NCBI GenBank assembly: GCA_037139575.1
Contig: JBAXGD010000005.1
Coordinates: forward strand, 1-30,296
Origin: CAIYEO01 sp037139575
Lineage (GTDB): Bacteria; Patescibacteriota; Saccharimonadia; Saccharimonadales; UBA4665
DNA: 30,296 nt
Reading direction: 5' to 3'
Below the pieces are notes generated by a model. It saw nothing but the letters and a program-made list of their open reading frames with translations. It did no database searches and was not told the origin of the DNA. Shown piece after piece: positions 1 through 6,457 of the stretch. Position 1 is the first letter of the stretch. Each line of letters opens with the position of its first letter. The position numbers were made by a program, and so were the translations under genes.

Positions 1-116
1 GTCTCTGTGGCACTTTCCCTAAGGTTACCCTTGGTTGCCGTTAGCAACTGCCTTTTCCCTATGCTGCCCGGACTTTCCTCTTGTATTAAATACAAGCGAC
101 TAGTCAATAATCTGGA
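1..116 (-). ncRNA. rnpB: RNase P RNA, 5' part, cut by window edge
   Basis: On the minus strand, positions 80-66 read GAGGAAAGTCCGGGC, the near-invariant 5' core of bacterial RNase P RNA (P4 and conserved region I). It is followed by the expected GCATAGGG and, near the window edge, AGTGCCACAGAGA. A hairpin at 96-80 (CTTGTA/TACAAG) occupies the P3 position. The 3' part lies beyond position 1. RNase P is the ribozyme that cuts the 5' leader off tRNA precursors. The 5' end is placed about 7 bases after a strong extended -10 box at 129-124, so position 116-117 is approximate. Confidence 0.9.
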
Positions 117-123
117 TTTAAAT

Positions 124-132
124 ATTATAGCA
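124..132 (-). promoter_or_regulatory. Extended -10 promoter of rnpB
   Basis: The minus strand reads TGC TATAAT, a perfect extended -10, about 7 bases before the inferred RNA 5' end. No good -35 box is visible 17 bases upstream. It sits directly behind the stop codon of the upstream gene, so rnpB has its own start although it follows that gene closely. Confidence 0.7.
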
Positions 133-144
133 TAATAAATATGA

Positions 145-798
145 TTATGCTATAGCTTTATCAAGGGCTTTGTTAACTTCCGCGTCAGCAAGTTTATTTT
201 TTTCTCTAGGGACATGAGTGAAAGTGACTTTTTTGAATGATTTGAGAATATTCTTAATATCTGTAAAAATCACTAAAAGATCTTGGTTTTTAATTTTGAA
301 CTTGCCGTTCATTTGGTTAACAATCAAAAGGCTGTCCATATAAACTGAAACCTCATGAATGCCCATATCATCTAACTTGCCTAAGCCGTATTTCAAAGCC
401 AAATACTCAGCCTGATTATTCGTCATTATTCCCAGATAAATTCCCTGACTAAATATTACGTCGTCGCTCTTATCTAAAATAACAAAGCCGCTCGCAGATG
501 GGCCCGGATTACCTCTGGAACCACCATCTGTAAAAAGTTTTATGCCCACTCCACTCACTATAGGCTTTTCAATAATTTGATCTATTCTGGAGGCCATTTC
601 CCTGTCCTTGTCTGTTACGGTATTATCCTTATCATGTGTACTTAGCCATATCTCAACAACATTCCATTCATTAGCCCATCTTGGATGATGATTTAGTTTA
701 TTCGCTAATTCAGACACCTTTACCATGAATCTAAATGCCTCATTAAAATCTTTGAATTCAAATTTTCTATATAAGGTATTGTTTGAGTCTTTCCACAT
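145..798 (-). CDS. Fused pterin-4a-carbinolamine dehydratase / RNase HI
   Basis: The 217-residue protein has two recognisable domains. Residues 1-78 match pterin-4a-carbinolamine dehydratase (DCoH/PhhB), with the active-site pattern H37-H38-P39, W41 and H55. Residues 84-217 match RNase HI, with the opening TDGGSRGNPGP and the four acidic catalytic residues D91, E131, D155 and D205. RNase HI cuts the RNA strand of RNA-DNA hybrids; the dehydratase family recycles oxidised pterin cofactor. Both halves look intact. A longer reading frame starts at 855 but would run into tRNA-Pro, so the ATG at 798 is used; no clear Shine-Dalgarno site precedes it. It lies 21 bases after the tRNA and is probably cotranscribed with it. 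The reason for the fusion is unknown; the dehydratase half may act as a dimerisation or binding module. Confidence 0.88.
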   Translation of the reverse strand: MWKDSNNTLYRKFEFKDFNEAFRFMVKVSELANKLNHHPRWANEWNVVEIWLSTHDKDNTVTDKDREMASRIDQIIEKPIVSGVGIKLFTDGGSRGNPGPSASGFVILDKSDDVIFSQGIYLGIMTNNQAEYLALKYGLGKLDDMGIHEVSVYMDSLLIVNQMNGKFKIKNQDLLVIFTDIKNILKSFKKVTFTHVPREKNKLADAEVNKALDKAIA

Positions 799-819
799 TA
801 TTGATTTCTTTCTGTTAAT

Positions 820-896
820 TGGTCGGGATGGCCGGACTTGAACCGGCGACCTCACGGCCCCCAGCCGTGCGCGCTAGCCAACTGCGCCACACCCCG
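820..896 (-). tRNA. tRNA-Pro(GGG), CCA encoded
   Basis: A full cloverleaf reads from 896 to 823: acceptor CGGGGTG/CATCCCG with the C1-G72 pair typical of bacterial tRNA-Pro, D stem GCGC/GCGC, anticodon stem CACGG/CCGTG with loop CTGGGGG (anticodon GGG), and T arm GCCGG-TTCAAGT-CCGGC. Discriminator A is followed by encoded CCA at 822-820. Confidence 0.95.
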
Positions 897-909
897 TTGA
901 TAATTATTT

Positions 910-1048
910 TACGACTGATTAGCCTGAATTGATTAGCCTGGAATAAACCAGGTGGGTGCCCTCACCTACATGCCACGGCATGTAGAAATATTGAACTCCC
1001 GATAAATTGTTATTAAGATAATCAAAATATCAGAACTAACCAGCCAGT
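910..1048 (-). ncRNA. Candidate 6S-like structured RNA
   Basis: This 177-base gap between tRNA-Pro and the M50 protease holds a strongly structured minus-strand segment. A closing stem pairs 1045-1036 (GGCTGGTTAG) with 922-913 (CTAATCAGTC), continued after a small internal loop by CTGA/TCAG. Inside are a 20-base hairpin (980s-960s, CTACATGCC/GGCATGTAG), then GGTGAGG...CCACC, then a CCTGG-TTTATT-CCAGG hairpin. A -10 box lies exactly 7 bases before the closing stem. The order AATATTTC-hairpin-GGTGAG-CACC-small hairpin recalls the central bubble of E. coli 6S RNA, but the upper arm is much shorter. The RNA is well supported as a structure; its identity as 6S is a guess from memory. A tandem copy of TGATTAGCCTG at its 3' end allows an alternative closing pairing. 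Confidence 0.5.
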
Positions 1049-1052
1049 AATT

Positions 1053-1081
1053 ATTATATTGTCTTATGAGGTGTTAACCAA
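1053..1081 (-). promoter_or_regulatory. Promoter of the structured RNA
   Basis: The minus strand has TTGGTT (1081-1076), a 17-base spacer and a perfect TATAAT (1058-1053). Transcription would start at about 1046, the first base of the closing stem of the structured RNA. The -35 box overlaps the last codons of the protease gene. Confidence 0.6.
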
Positions 1082-1700
1082 GTAGTAAATTATTTAATGT
1101 AATTTCAAGATATGAAATAACAGGCCACAGGAATTGAATCACCAGAACAAAGACAATAAGTATTGAGATAAAGCCAAATCCCTCAATTTTCATCATTAAC
1201 CTTTGTAACGAGTCGGGCGCAAAAGCATACAATAATCTAGAGCCGTCTAGTGGTGGAATTGGAATCATATTAAAAATAAAGAAAAGTATATTAATATCTA
1301 CAAACAAAGTTAAGTAGTTTGCTATCGATATCGATCCGATTCCAACGATTTTATAAATAACCGATCCTATAATCGCTAAGAAAAGATTGGTCATAGGGCC
1401 GGATATACCGATAAGTGCTACTCCATAATCTCCGTATCTTACCATGCCAGGATTAAATGGTACGGGTTTAGCAACAAAGATTGGAGGGACATGAATTAAT
1501 ATCATTAGCATTGGTAGCAATATAGTTGTATATAAATCAACGTGTTTTAAGGGGTTAATCGTCAGTCTTCCCTCATCTTTTGCAGTTGTATCACCAAGCC
1601 AGTGGGAGACAAAAGCATGGACTGCTTCGTGTAGCCCCATAGATAATAAAATTATTAGCAGTACTGCAGCAATATCAGAAATACTTAAGTTGTTGAACAT
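1074..1700 (-). CDS. Site-2 protease family (M50) membrane metalloprotease
   Basis: An intramembrane zinc protease of about 208 residues and several membrane segments. The zinc motif H24-E-A-V-H28 lies in the first membrane helix, and the second zinc-ligand motif N144...P-P-L-D152-G is present in NMIPIPPLDG. The lack of a PDZ domain and the short length match the small M50 group (YwhC-like) rather than RseP. Substrates cannot be told from sequence. The longer frame starts at 1706, but a perfect extended -10 box (TGC TATAAT, 1716-1708) overlaps that start, so the ATG at 1700, 8 bases after the -10 box, is preferred; this would make the mRNA leaderless. Downstream lies the structured RNA. Confidence 0.88.
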   Translation of the reverse strand: MFNNLSISDIAAVLLIILLSMGLHEAVHAFVSHWLGDTTAKDEGRLTINPLKHVDLYTTILLPMLMILIHVPPIFVAKPVPFNPGMVRYGDYGVALIGISGPMTNLFLAIIGSVIYKIVGIGSISIANYLTLFVDINILFFIFNMIPIPPLDGSRLLYAFAPDSLQRLMMKIEGFGFISILIVFVLVIQFLWPVISYLEITLNNLLLG

Positions 1701-1707
1701 AATCATT

Positions 1708-1716
1708 ATTATAGCA
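1708..1716 (-). promoter_or_regulatory. Extended -10 of the M50 protease gene
   Basis: TGC TATAAT on the minus strand, identical in all nine bases to the boxes before rnpB, the FimT-like prepilin gene and pilM. It ends 8 bases before the ATG at 1700. Confidence 0.65.
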
Positions 1717-1806
1717 ACATTTCCTCGGTTTACCTCTATAATAATTATTGACGAATGGTGGAAAACAATATAAAATAGTAAACTAATTGCTTATAAAGGA
1801 AATAAA

Positions 1807-1995
1807 ATGAATATTTGTGATATCACCGGTAAAGGTAAACAATTTGGAAGTAACGTTAGTGCGTCAATGCGACACACTAAAAAAACATGGAAGCCTAATC
1901 TTCAGACCAAAACTCTTATCATTGACGGTAAAAAAACCAAGCTCAAGATTTCTACTCAGGCTCTAAGAACCCTGAAAAAGAAAAATTTAATATAA
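1807..1995 (+). CDS. rpmB: Ribosomal protein bL28
   Basis: The 62-residue basic protein begins MNICDITGKG and continues with the bL28 pattern: G-(N)-x-VS-S-R-T-K/R-W-x-PNLQ (here GSNVSASMRHTKKTWKPNLQ). It is a 50S subunit protein near the E site and peptide exit region. The length is typical for short bL28 forms. Unlike many genes here it has a leader with a Shine-Dalgarno AAAGGA about 6-7 bases before the ATG and a TATAAA-like -10 box further up (about 1769-1776). It is convergent with the next gene, separated by only 11 bases, with no clear terminator. Confidence 0.96.
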   Translation: MNICDITGKGKQFGSNVSASMRHTKKTWKPNLQTKTLIIDGKKTKLKISTQALRTLKKKNLI

Positions 1996-2006
1996 TTAGT
2001 CAGACT

Positions 2007-2642
2007 CTAAGACTTCTCTAAGATGACTAGCTCACGAATATCGCTGAGCTCTCCTGCTTTTAGCTTCAATTTCTGAACTGTTTCTTTAGCCTGCATATTC
2101 ATTGCCTTAAGTGCATCTTCAAGATTTTCCTGAGAAACTGGATACTTTAATGAATTATCCTCATAGCTTGAAGGAATAATTAGCTTTGGCTCAATCTGCT
2201 TAATGGCCTTTAGGGCTCCTTGAGGATCTAGAGTATATCCATGTCCCCCTACAGGAACAACTAATACGTCTACCATGCCCATACGTTCTAATTGCTTATC
2301 GGTAAATTCAGGATAAACATGGCCCAACACAATTAGATTAATGCCTCCTGCGATAATCTTGTAGATTGTTGCGGTCTTTTCGCTGGCCTCATCAGTATGA
2401 GCTCTTGCTTCAATTCCATAAATAGAAACCTTACCAACCTCGAACTCACCAGGAGTCTTGAGAATAACTCTTGCAGTAGAATTACTTAAATCCCCTTCCG
2501 TTAAAGAAGATGTGTAAAGTCCAATATCGCTGGACTTAATAATCGACTTTGCTCCAAGTGTCTTAAGATTATCGTCCACGACAACCCTTGTTTGCTTGTA
2601 GGTAACTGCGATACAGTTTGCTCCGTAAAATTGAATTTCCAT
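2007..2642 (-). CDS. Metallo-beta-lactamase-fold protein, catalytic motif lost
   Basis: The 211-residue protein resembles the COG2220-type metallo-beta-lactamase-fold hydrolases: opening MEIQFYGANCIAV, PGEFEV, INLIVLGHVYPEFT, VDVLVVPVGGHGYTL and a final IIPSSYEDN block where the family has IP.HY. The HxHxDH metal motif normally following the first beta strands is absent; that region reads LYTSSLTEGDL. Single histidines remain (GHV, GGHGY, EARAHTDE). It may be a non-hydrolytic or altered-metal member. It has a purine-rich Shine-Dalgarno stretch (AAAGGAAAAGGGG) before its ATG and follows the winged-helix gene by 19 bases, so the two probably form an operon. Confidence 0.72.
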   Translation of the reverse strand: MEIQFYGANCIAVTYKQTRVVVDDNLKTLGAKSIIKSSDIGLYTSSLTEGDLSNSTARVILKTPGEFEVGKVSIYGIEARAHTDEASEKTATIYKIIAGGINLIVLGHVYPEFTDKQLERMGMVDVLVVPVGGHGYTLDPQGALKAIKQIEPKLIIPSSYEDNSLKYPVSQENLEDALKAMNMQAKETVQKLKLKAGELSDIRELVILEKS

Positions 2643-2661
2643 TTTTCCCCTTTTCCTTTAT

Positions 2662-3267
2662 TTATTCTTCGCTGATCAGAATTCCATTTTTATCGACTAA
2701 TACCTGCTTTTTTGCGGACTTTATATCTGAAATGAACTTATCTTTAACCTGGTTCCTATATTTATATTCTTCTAAGTCCATAACCACGTATCTTATTTCT
2801 TTATTTTCTTGAGACTCTAGTTCTAAAATAAACTTATCTAGTTTATTCTTATTTACATCGCCAACAATCATTAGATCTATTCCGGATATTTCATCATTAG
2901 TGAATTGGCCCGTATAGAAGGCTAACTCTACGTTGCCAACGCCCTTAAAAATGTTTCCCTGATCAATAATAACTACACCTTCTGAGTCTAACTCACTGGT
3001 CTTGAGCGATGGAGCTTTTGAGAATATTTCAGATAGAGCTCTATTATATTCGAATTTCTTGTTCACTTCATAGAAAAGCTTATTGTTATCATTCCTAGAA
3101 ACAATAATTCCGATGGTAAGTAAATTGGCCAACTCTCTTCTTACTGAATTTATTTGTTCGTCAATTTTTCTAGTTATTTCTCTGACATAAAAGGATCTAT
3201 TTGGGTTCGAGTAAAATAGCTGTAGTAACTTTACCCTAGTCTTTGAGCCAAACAATTGATCAATCAT
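2662..3267 (-). CDS. Winged-helix protein with nucleotidyltransferase-like C-terminus
   Basis: Of 201 residues, about 1-75 form a winged-helix DNA-binding domain resembling ArsR/MarR-type repressors: LFGSKTRVKLLQLFYSNPNRSFYVREITRKI, then NSVRRELANLLTIGIIVSR as recognition helix and wing. Residues about 95-200 (FKGVGNVELAFYTGQF, GIDLMIVGDVNKNKLDKFI, IRYVVMDLEEYKYR) resemble a degenerate nucleotidyltransferase fold: the usual GSxxxGxxxxxSDxDL pattern is only loosely kept as ISGIDLMIVGD. The likely role is transcription regulation with a nucleotide-binding or scaffolding domain; the target is unknown. The ATG is exactly 7 bases after a TACAAT box (3279-3274), so translation is probably leaderless. 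Confidence 0.68.
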   Translation of the reverse strand: MIDQLFGSKTRVKLLQLFYSNPNRSFYVREITRKIDEQINSVRRELANLLTIGIIVSRNDNNKLFYEVNKKFEYNRALSEIFSKAPSLKTSELDSEGVVIIDQGNIFKGVGNVELAFYTGQFTNDEISGIDLMIVGDVNKNKLDKFILELESQENKEIRYVVMDLEEYKYRNQVKDKFISDIKSAKKQVLVDKNGILISEE

Positions 3268-3273
3268 ATTGAT

Positions 3274-3279
3274 ATTGTA
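3274..3279 (-). promoter_or_regulatory. -10 box giving a leaderless start
   Basis: TACAAT on the minus strand, then six bases, then the ATG at 3267. The expected transcription start is the A of the start codon. Confidence 0.55.
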
Positions 3280-3295
3280 TCAAAGTAATGACTAG

Positions 3296-4168
3296 TTAAA
3301 TACCGTATTTGTTCAAATATGTTGTTATTAAGTCTACAACTTCGCCCTGTTCTTCAATCCAGTGGATATTTTTGTTCCTTTTGAACCACGTTTTTTGACG
3401 CTTTGCATAATTAAATGTGTCCTTGTTGATTAGCGCCTTAAGTTCTTCTATATTTATTTTATTTTCTATATATCCCTTAAATTCCATATAACCTATGGAT
3501 CTCATGGGCTCAATATCCCAGCCATATTGGTCTACTAGCGCCCTAACCTCAGTCTCCAGTCCCTGTTTTATCATTCTTTCTGTTCTTGCCTTTATAGAGC
3601 TAACAAGAACTTCCCTGTCAACGCTTACACCAATCACGAGACAATCATCTATGAGCTCACGATCTTTATCTCTACCTTTATTCATAATTGCGCTTATTAG
3701 ATGCCTTGGATTTTTTTCATTTATTGGTAATTCAAGGTTTTTTTCGCTAATTATTTTCTGAAGCTCATCTAGGGTTTTATTGGCAAGCGAATCCCTGAGT
3801 ACAGTATCCTGGGGTTCATATGAATAATTGAATATTATGGAGTCAATATATAACCCGCTACCTCCAACTAAAATAGGAATTTTTCCACGACTTTTGATAT
3901 TTTCAATAGTGCTTAAGCAAATTTCTTTAAATTGTGCAGCGTTAATTTGCTTGTCCGGCTCGCGTATTTCCAGTAAATGATGAGGTATTCCAGACTGCTC
4001 CTTTTGACTAGGGGCTGATGTGCCAATAGTCATGCCTTTATAGACAGTCCTTGAGTCGCAGCAAAGTATTTCACCGCCAATAAGCTTAGCTATGGCTATC
4101 CCTAGGCTAGTTTTTCCACTAGCCGTCGGACCAACTATAGCTATTATTGGAGTTTTGGATTTATTCAT
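3296..4168 (-). CDS. miaA: tRNA dimethylallyltransferase
   Basis: MiaA transfers a dimethylallyl group to A37 of tRNAs reading codons that start with U. The 290-residue product has the P-loop G13-PTASGK-T20, the CCDSRTVYKGMTIGT block (family S-x-DSRQVYKGMDIGT), IPHHLLE, LVGGSGLY and the late KRQKTWFKRN segment that contacts tRNA. A longer frame begins at 4204, but the ATG at 4168 starts just before the P-loop and overlaps the thrS stop by 8 bases, the common coupling arrangement. It is therefore the downstream gene of a thrS-miaA operon. Length is typical. Confidence 0.94.
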   Translation of the reverse strand: MNKSKTPIIAIVGPTASGKTSLGIAIAKLIGGEILCCDSRTVYKGMTIGTSAPSQKEQSGIPHHLLEIREPDKQINAAQFKEICLSTIENIKSRGKIPILVGGSGLYIDSIIFNYSYEPQDTVLRDSLANKTLDELQKIISEKNLELPINEKNPRHLISAIMNKGRDKDRELIDDCLVIGVSVDREVLVSSIKARTERMIKQGLETEVRALVDQYGWDIEPMRSIGYMEFKGYIENKINIEELKALINKDTFNYAKRQKTWFKRNKNIHWIEEQGEVVDLITTYLNKYGI

Positions 4169-6002
4169 TAAGAGTTGAGACTTTAGCCCTGTTTTCAGAT
4201 TCATGAGCTAATTTATGGATAAAGTCTTCTTTAGGTAGCTCAATATCTGGACCATTTTTTAAATCTTCTCTAATTCTTGGGCTAACTCTTCCTGAGCTAA
4301 TCTCTTTTTCGCCTATTACGAGAGTATACGGAATCTTCATTATCTCAGAAGATCTAATTTTTTTACCTACGGATTCATTAGAGTTATCAACTTCAATCCT
4401 TAGATTATATTCTAAAGCCTTCTCTTTAAGTTCATTTGCAAATCTTATAGTTTCTTCTTCCTGATTTACAGTAATAACCCTTATCTGCTCCGGAGCTAGC
4501 CAAACAGGAAACCTTCCCTTGGAGTTTTCTATATATGCCGCTAAGAATCGCTCAATTGAACCCATTAAGGCAAAATGAATCATTACTGGAGTTTTTTCTT
4601 GGCCATCTTCATCTGTATACTTAAGGCCAAATCTTTCTGGCTGAACGAAATCAAGCTGAGGAGTAGCTAGCTGAAGCTCTCTTCCTAACACATCAGATCC
4701 CATGAAATCTATCTTTGGGCCATAGAATGCAGCCTCGCCTTCGCCTATATAATATTCGAGGCCAGACTTTTCGACAATATTCTTAAGAATTCCTTGAGCC
4801 TTGTCCCATAAATCTTTATCGCCCAAATATTTATCAGATTCGTCTCTAAATGACAGTCTTGCCTTAAGATTCATTCCTAAAGTCTCGTAAAATTCTTTTA
4901 CAGTGCCCACTAAGCTACTAATACATTCGTCAATTTGCTCAGGCGTACAAAAAGTATGACTATCATCTTGAGTTAAAGATCTTACCCTAGCAAGACCAAT
5001 CAGCTCACCAGCTTTTTCATCCCTATAATCTGTGGTCGTTTCCATATATCTAATAGGTAGGTCTCTATAGCTTCTTGGTCTGGATGAATAAATTTGCTGA
5101 TGATGAGGACAGTTCATGGGCTTTAAAACCAAGTTGTCCTTAGTTTCTTTACTAGATACTGTCAGCCACTCGTCTCCAAATTTAGCCCAGTGACCTGAAA
5201 CTTCATAAAGTTCTTGCTTGGCAATATGGGGTGTCCAAACATTTTGATAGCCAAGCTTCTTCCTTATTTCCTGTGAATACCTATTAAGCTCGTCCCTTAA
5301 TACTGTTCCTCTAGGAGTAAACAATGGAAGGCCAGATCCTACTAAAGGAGAAATTACAAATAAGTCTAGTTCCTGCCCTAGCTTACGATGATCGTACTTC
5401 TTCGCCGATTCTACAGCCTGAAGATATTCATTTAATTTTTCTTTTGTTTCAAAAGCGGCACCATAGACTCTTTGCATCTGTGGGTTGGTGTCTTTTCCTC
5501 TCCAGTAGGCCCCAGAAATTCTAATTAATTTAAAGGCACCTACTTCTGAAGTGTTGGCGACATGGGGACCCCTGCATAAGTCAGTAAAGTCATCATTTCG
5601 ATAGAAGGATACTTCTTCTACTTTACTATCTCCATCCGATTGAAGCCCTAGCTCTTCAGAATCAATATCGCTAGCCGATGTAGTACCCGCCCTCTTAAGA
5701 TCATTAAGTAGTTCTAGCTTATATGGTTGCCTATTTTCTTCAGCCCATTTTATTGCAGAGTCTATGTCCAGATCAAAATGATCAAATGGCGTATTTGAAG
5801 ATATAATTCGCTTCATTTCTTTCTCTATAATAGGAAAATCGTCAGTAGATAATTTATTTTGTCCAAGATCTACATCGTAATAAAACCCATTATCGATAAC
5901 GGGTCCTACTCCGAATTTTGCATCTGGCCAGTGTCGCTTAATAGCTGTAGCCATAATGTGTGCCAACGAATGTCTTTGAGAGTGCAATTTTTTATCAGTC
6001 AT
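4161..6002 (-). CDS. thrS: Threonyl-tRNA synthetase without TGS domain
   Basis: A class II synthetase that charges tRNA-Thr. The 613-residue product starts straight in the editing domain: H11-SLA-H15 (the HxxxH editing motif) and FTDLCRGPH. The catalytic core has MNCPHH, RYMETTTDYRDEKAGELIGLARVR (motif 2 region), TQDDSHTFC and MIHFALMGSIERF, giving the zinc ligands Cys, His and His. The anticodon-binding domain follows from LAPEQIRVI. The roughly 60-residue N-terminal TGS domain of E. coli ThrRS is missing; no upstream frame could supply it. The frame opens at 6008, but ATG 6002 is 9 bases behind an extended -10 box (TGT TATTAT), so a leaderless start is preferred. A terminator-like hairpin lies upstream at 6078-6035. 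Confidence 0.95.
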   Translation of the reverse strand: MTDKKLHSQRHSLAHIMATAIKRHWPDAKFGVGPVIDNGFYYDVDLGQNKLSTDDFPIIEKEMKRIISSNTPFDHFDLDIDSAIKWAEENRQPYKLELLNDLKRAGTTSASDIDSEELGLQSDGDSKVEEVSFYRNDDFTDLCRGPHVANTSEVGAFKLIRISGAYWRGKDTNPQMQRVYGAAFETKEKLNEYLQAVESAKKYDHRKLGQELDLFVISPLVGSGLPLFTPRGTVLRDELNRYSQEIRKKLGYQNVWTPHIAKQELYEVSGHWAKFGDEWLTVSSKETKDNLVLKPMNCPHHQQIYSSRPRSYRDLPIRYMETTTDYRDEKAGELIGLARVRSLTQDDSHTFCTPEQIDECISSLVGTVKEFYETLGMNLKARLSFRDESDKYLGDKDLWDKAQGILKNIVEKSGLEYYIGEGEAAFYGPKIDFMGSDVLGRELQLATPQLDFVQPERFGLKYTDEDGQEKTPVMIHFALMGSIERFLAAYIENSKGRFPVWLAPEQIRVITVNQEEETIRFANELKEKALEYNLRIEVDNSNESVGKKIRSSEIMKIPYTLVIGEKEISSGRVSPRIREDLKNGPDIELPKEDFIHKLAHESENRAKVSTLNE

Positions 6003-6010
6003 ATTCATTC

Positions 6011-6019
6011 ATAATAACA
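6011..6019 (-). promoter_or_regulatory. Extended -10 of thrS
   Basis: TGT TATTAT on the minus strand, ending 9 bases before ATG 6002. It follows the terminator-like hairpin, so thrS can start independently of upstream transcripts. Confidence 0.5.
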
Positions 6020-6034
6020 GATATGGATGTAAAT

Positions 6035-6078
6035 AAAAAAATCGGCTTAAATGTCATCGCAAGTACATTCAAACCGAT
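6035..6078 (-). terminator. Terminator-like hairpin upstream of thrS
   Basis: On the minus strand ATCGG (6078-6074) pairs with CCGAT (6045-6041), with a second inner pairing AATGT/ACATT, followed directly by a run of seven T. No gene ends just upstream: the previous feature, tRNA-Val, already has its own terminator at 6249-6222. It may end a short RNA from 6200-6080 or act as a thrS attenuator. Confidence 0.5.
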
Positions 6079-6185
6079 AATTCTTTGTGATAAAAACCAC
6101 TACCTAAAACTTCACTTCAATTAATATAACAGTATTGGTAGTATAAGGCTAGTAAAATACTATTGTTTTTTATACAAAGCCTTCT

Positions 6186-6194
6186 GTGGATAAG
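6186..6194 (-). promoter_or_regulatory. DnaA-box sequence TTATCCACA
   Basis: A perfect match to the consensus DnaA box on the minus strand, lying in the noncoding stretch between thrS and tRNA-Val. No second box was seen nearby, so this is not an origin by itself. It could be a DnaA-controlled site or chance. Confidence 0.3.
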
Positions 6195-6221
6195 CTTTAT
6201 TTAAATATACGATTTATGATA

Positions 6222-6249
6222 TAAAAAAATCCCCTGCTATATGGGGATT
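6222..6249 (-). terminator. Intrinsic terminator of tRNA-Val
   Basis: Minus-strand stem AATCCCC/GGGGATT with an 8-base loop, followed by a T-run, immediately after the CCA end of tRNA-Val. Confidence 0.8.
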
Positions 6250-6253
6250 AATA

Positions 6254-6330
6254 TGGTGGACCCTAGAGGACTTGAACCTCTGACCTCTTCCACGTCAAGG
6301 AAGCGCTCTAGCCAACTGAGCTAAGAGTCC
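6254..6330 (-). tRNA. tRNA-Val(GAC), CCA encoded
   Basis: Cloverleaf from 6330 to 6257: acceptor GGACTCT/AGGGTCC, D stem GCTC/GAGC, anticodon stem CTTCC/GGAAG with loop TTGACGT (anticodon GAC), T arm AGAGG-TTCAAGT-CCTCT, discriminator A. CCA is encoded at 6256-6254. Confidence 0.95.
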
Positions 6331-6404
6331 ACTGAATATCAAAATATACTCTATAATAAGACCTTTTTCAAGCCCCTATTACATAAGCTCTATCTGTTAG
6401 TAAA

Positions 6405-6433
6405 TTGACATGAATTGAAAGCTATGGTAGCAT
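6405..6433 (+). promoter_or_regulatory. Strong sigma70-type promoter of a small-protein unit
   Basis: A perfect -35 TTGACA (6405-6410), a 17-base spacer ending in TGG, and -10 TAGCAT (6428-6433). This is the best -35 box seen in the window. Transcription would start near 6440, about 18 bases before a GTG reading frame. Confidence 0.65.
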
Positions 6434-6457
6434 TAAGAGGTTAAACAGGGAAAATAT

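Noticed and set aside
799..855. Upstream 19-codon extension of the dehydratase-RNase H gene
   Set aside because: It runs through the 3' half of tRNA-Pro; residues such as SPVQVRPSRP are translated tRNA sequence, and ATG 798 begins right before the dehydratase domain.
2618..2812. 64-codon plus-strand frame between the MBL and winged-helix genes
   Set aside because: It is antisense to two supported genes and is a low-complexity Phe/Ser/Leu product.
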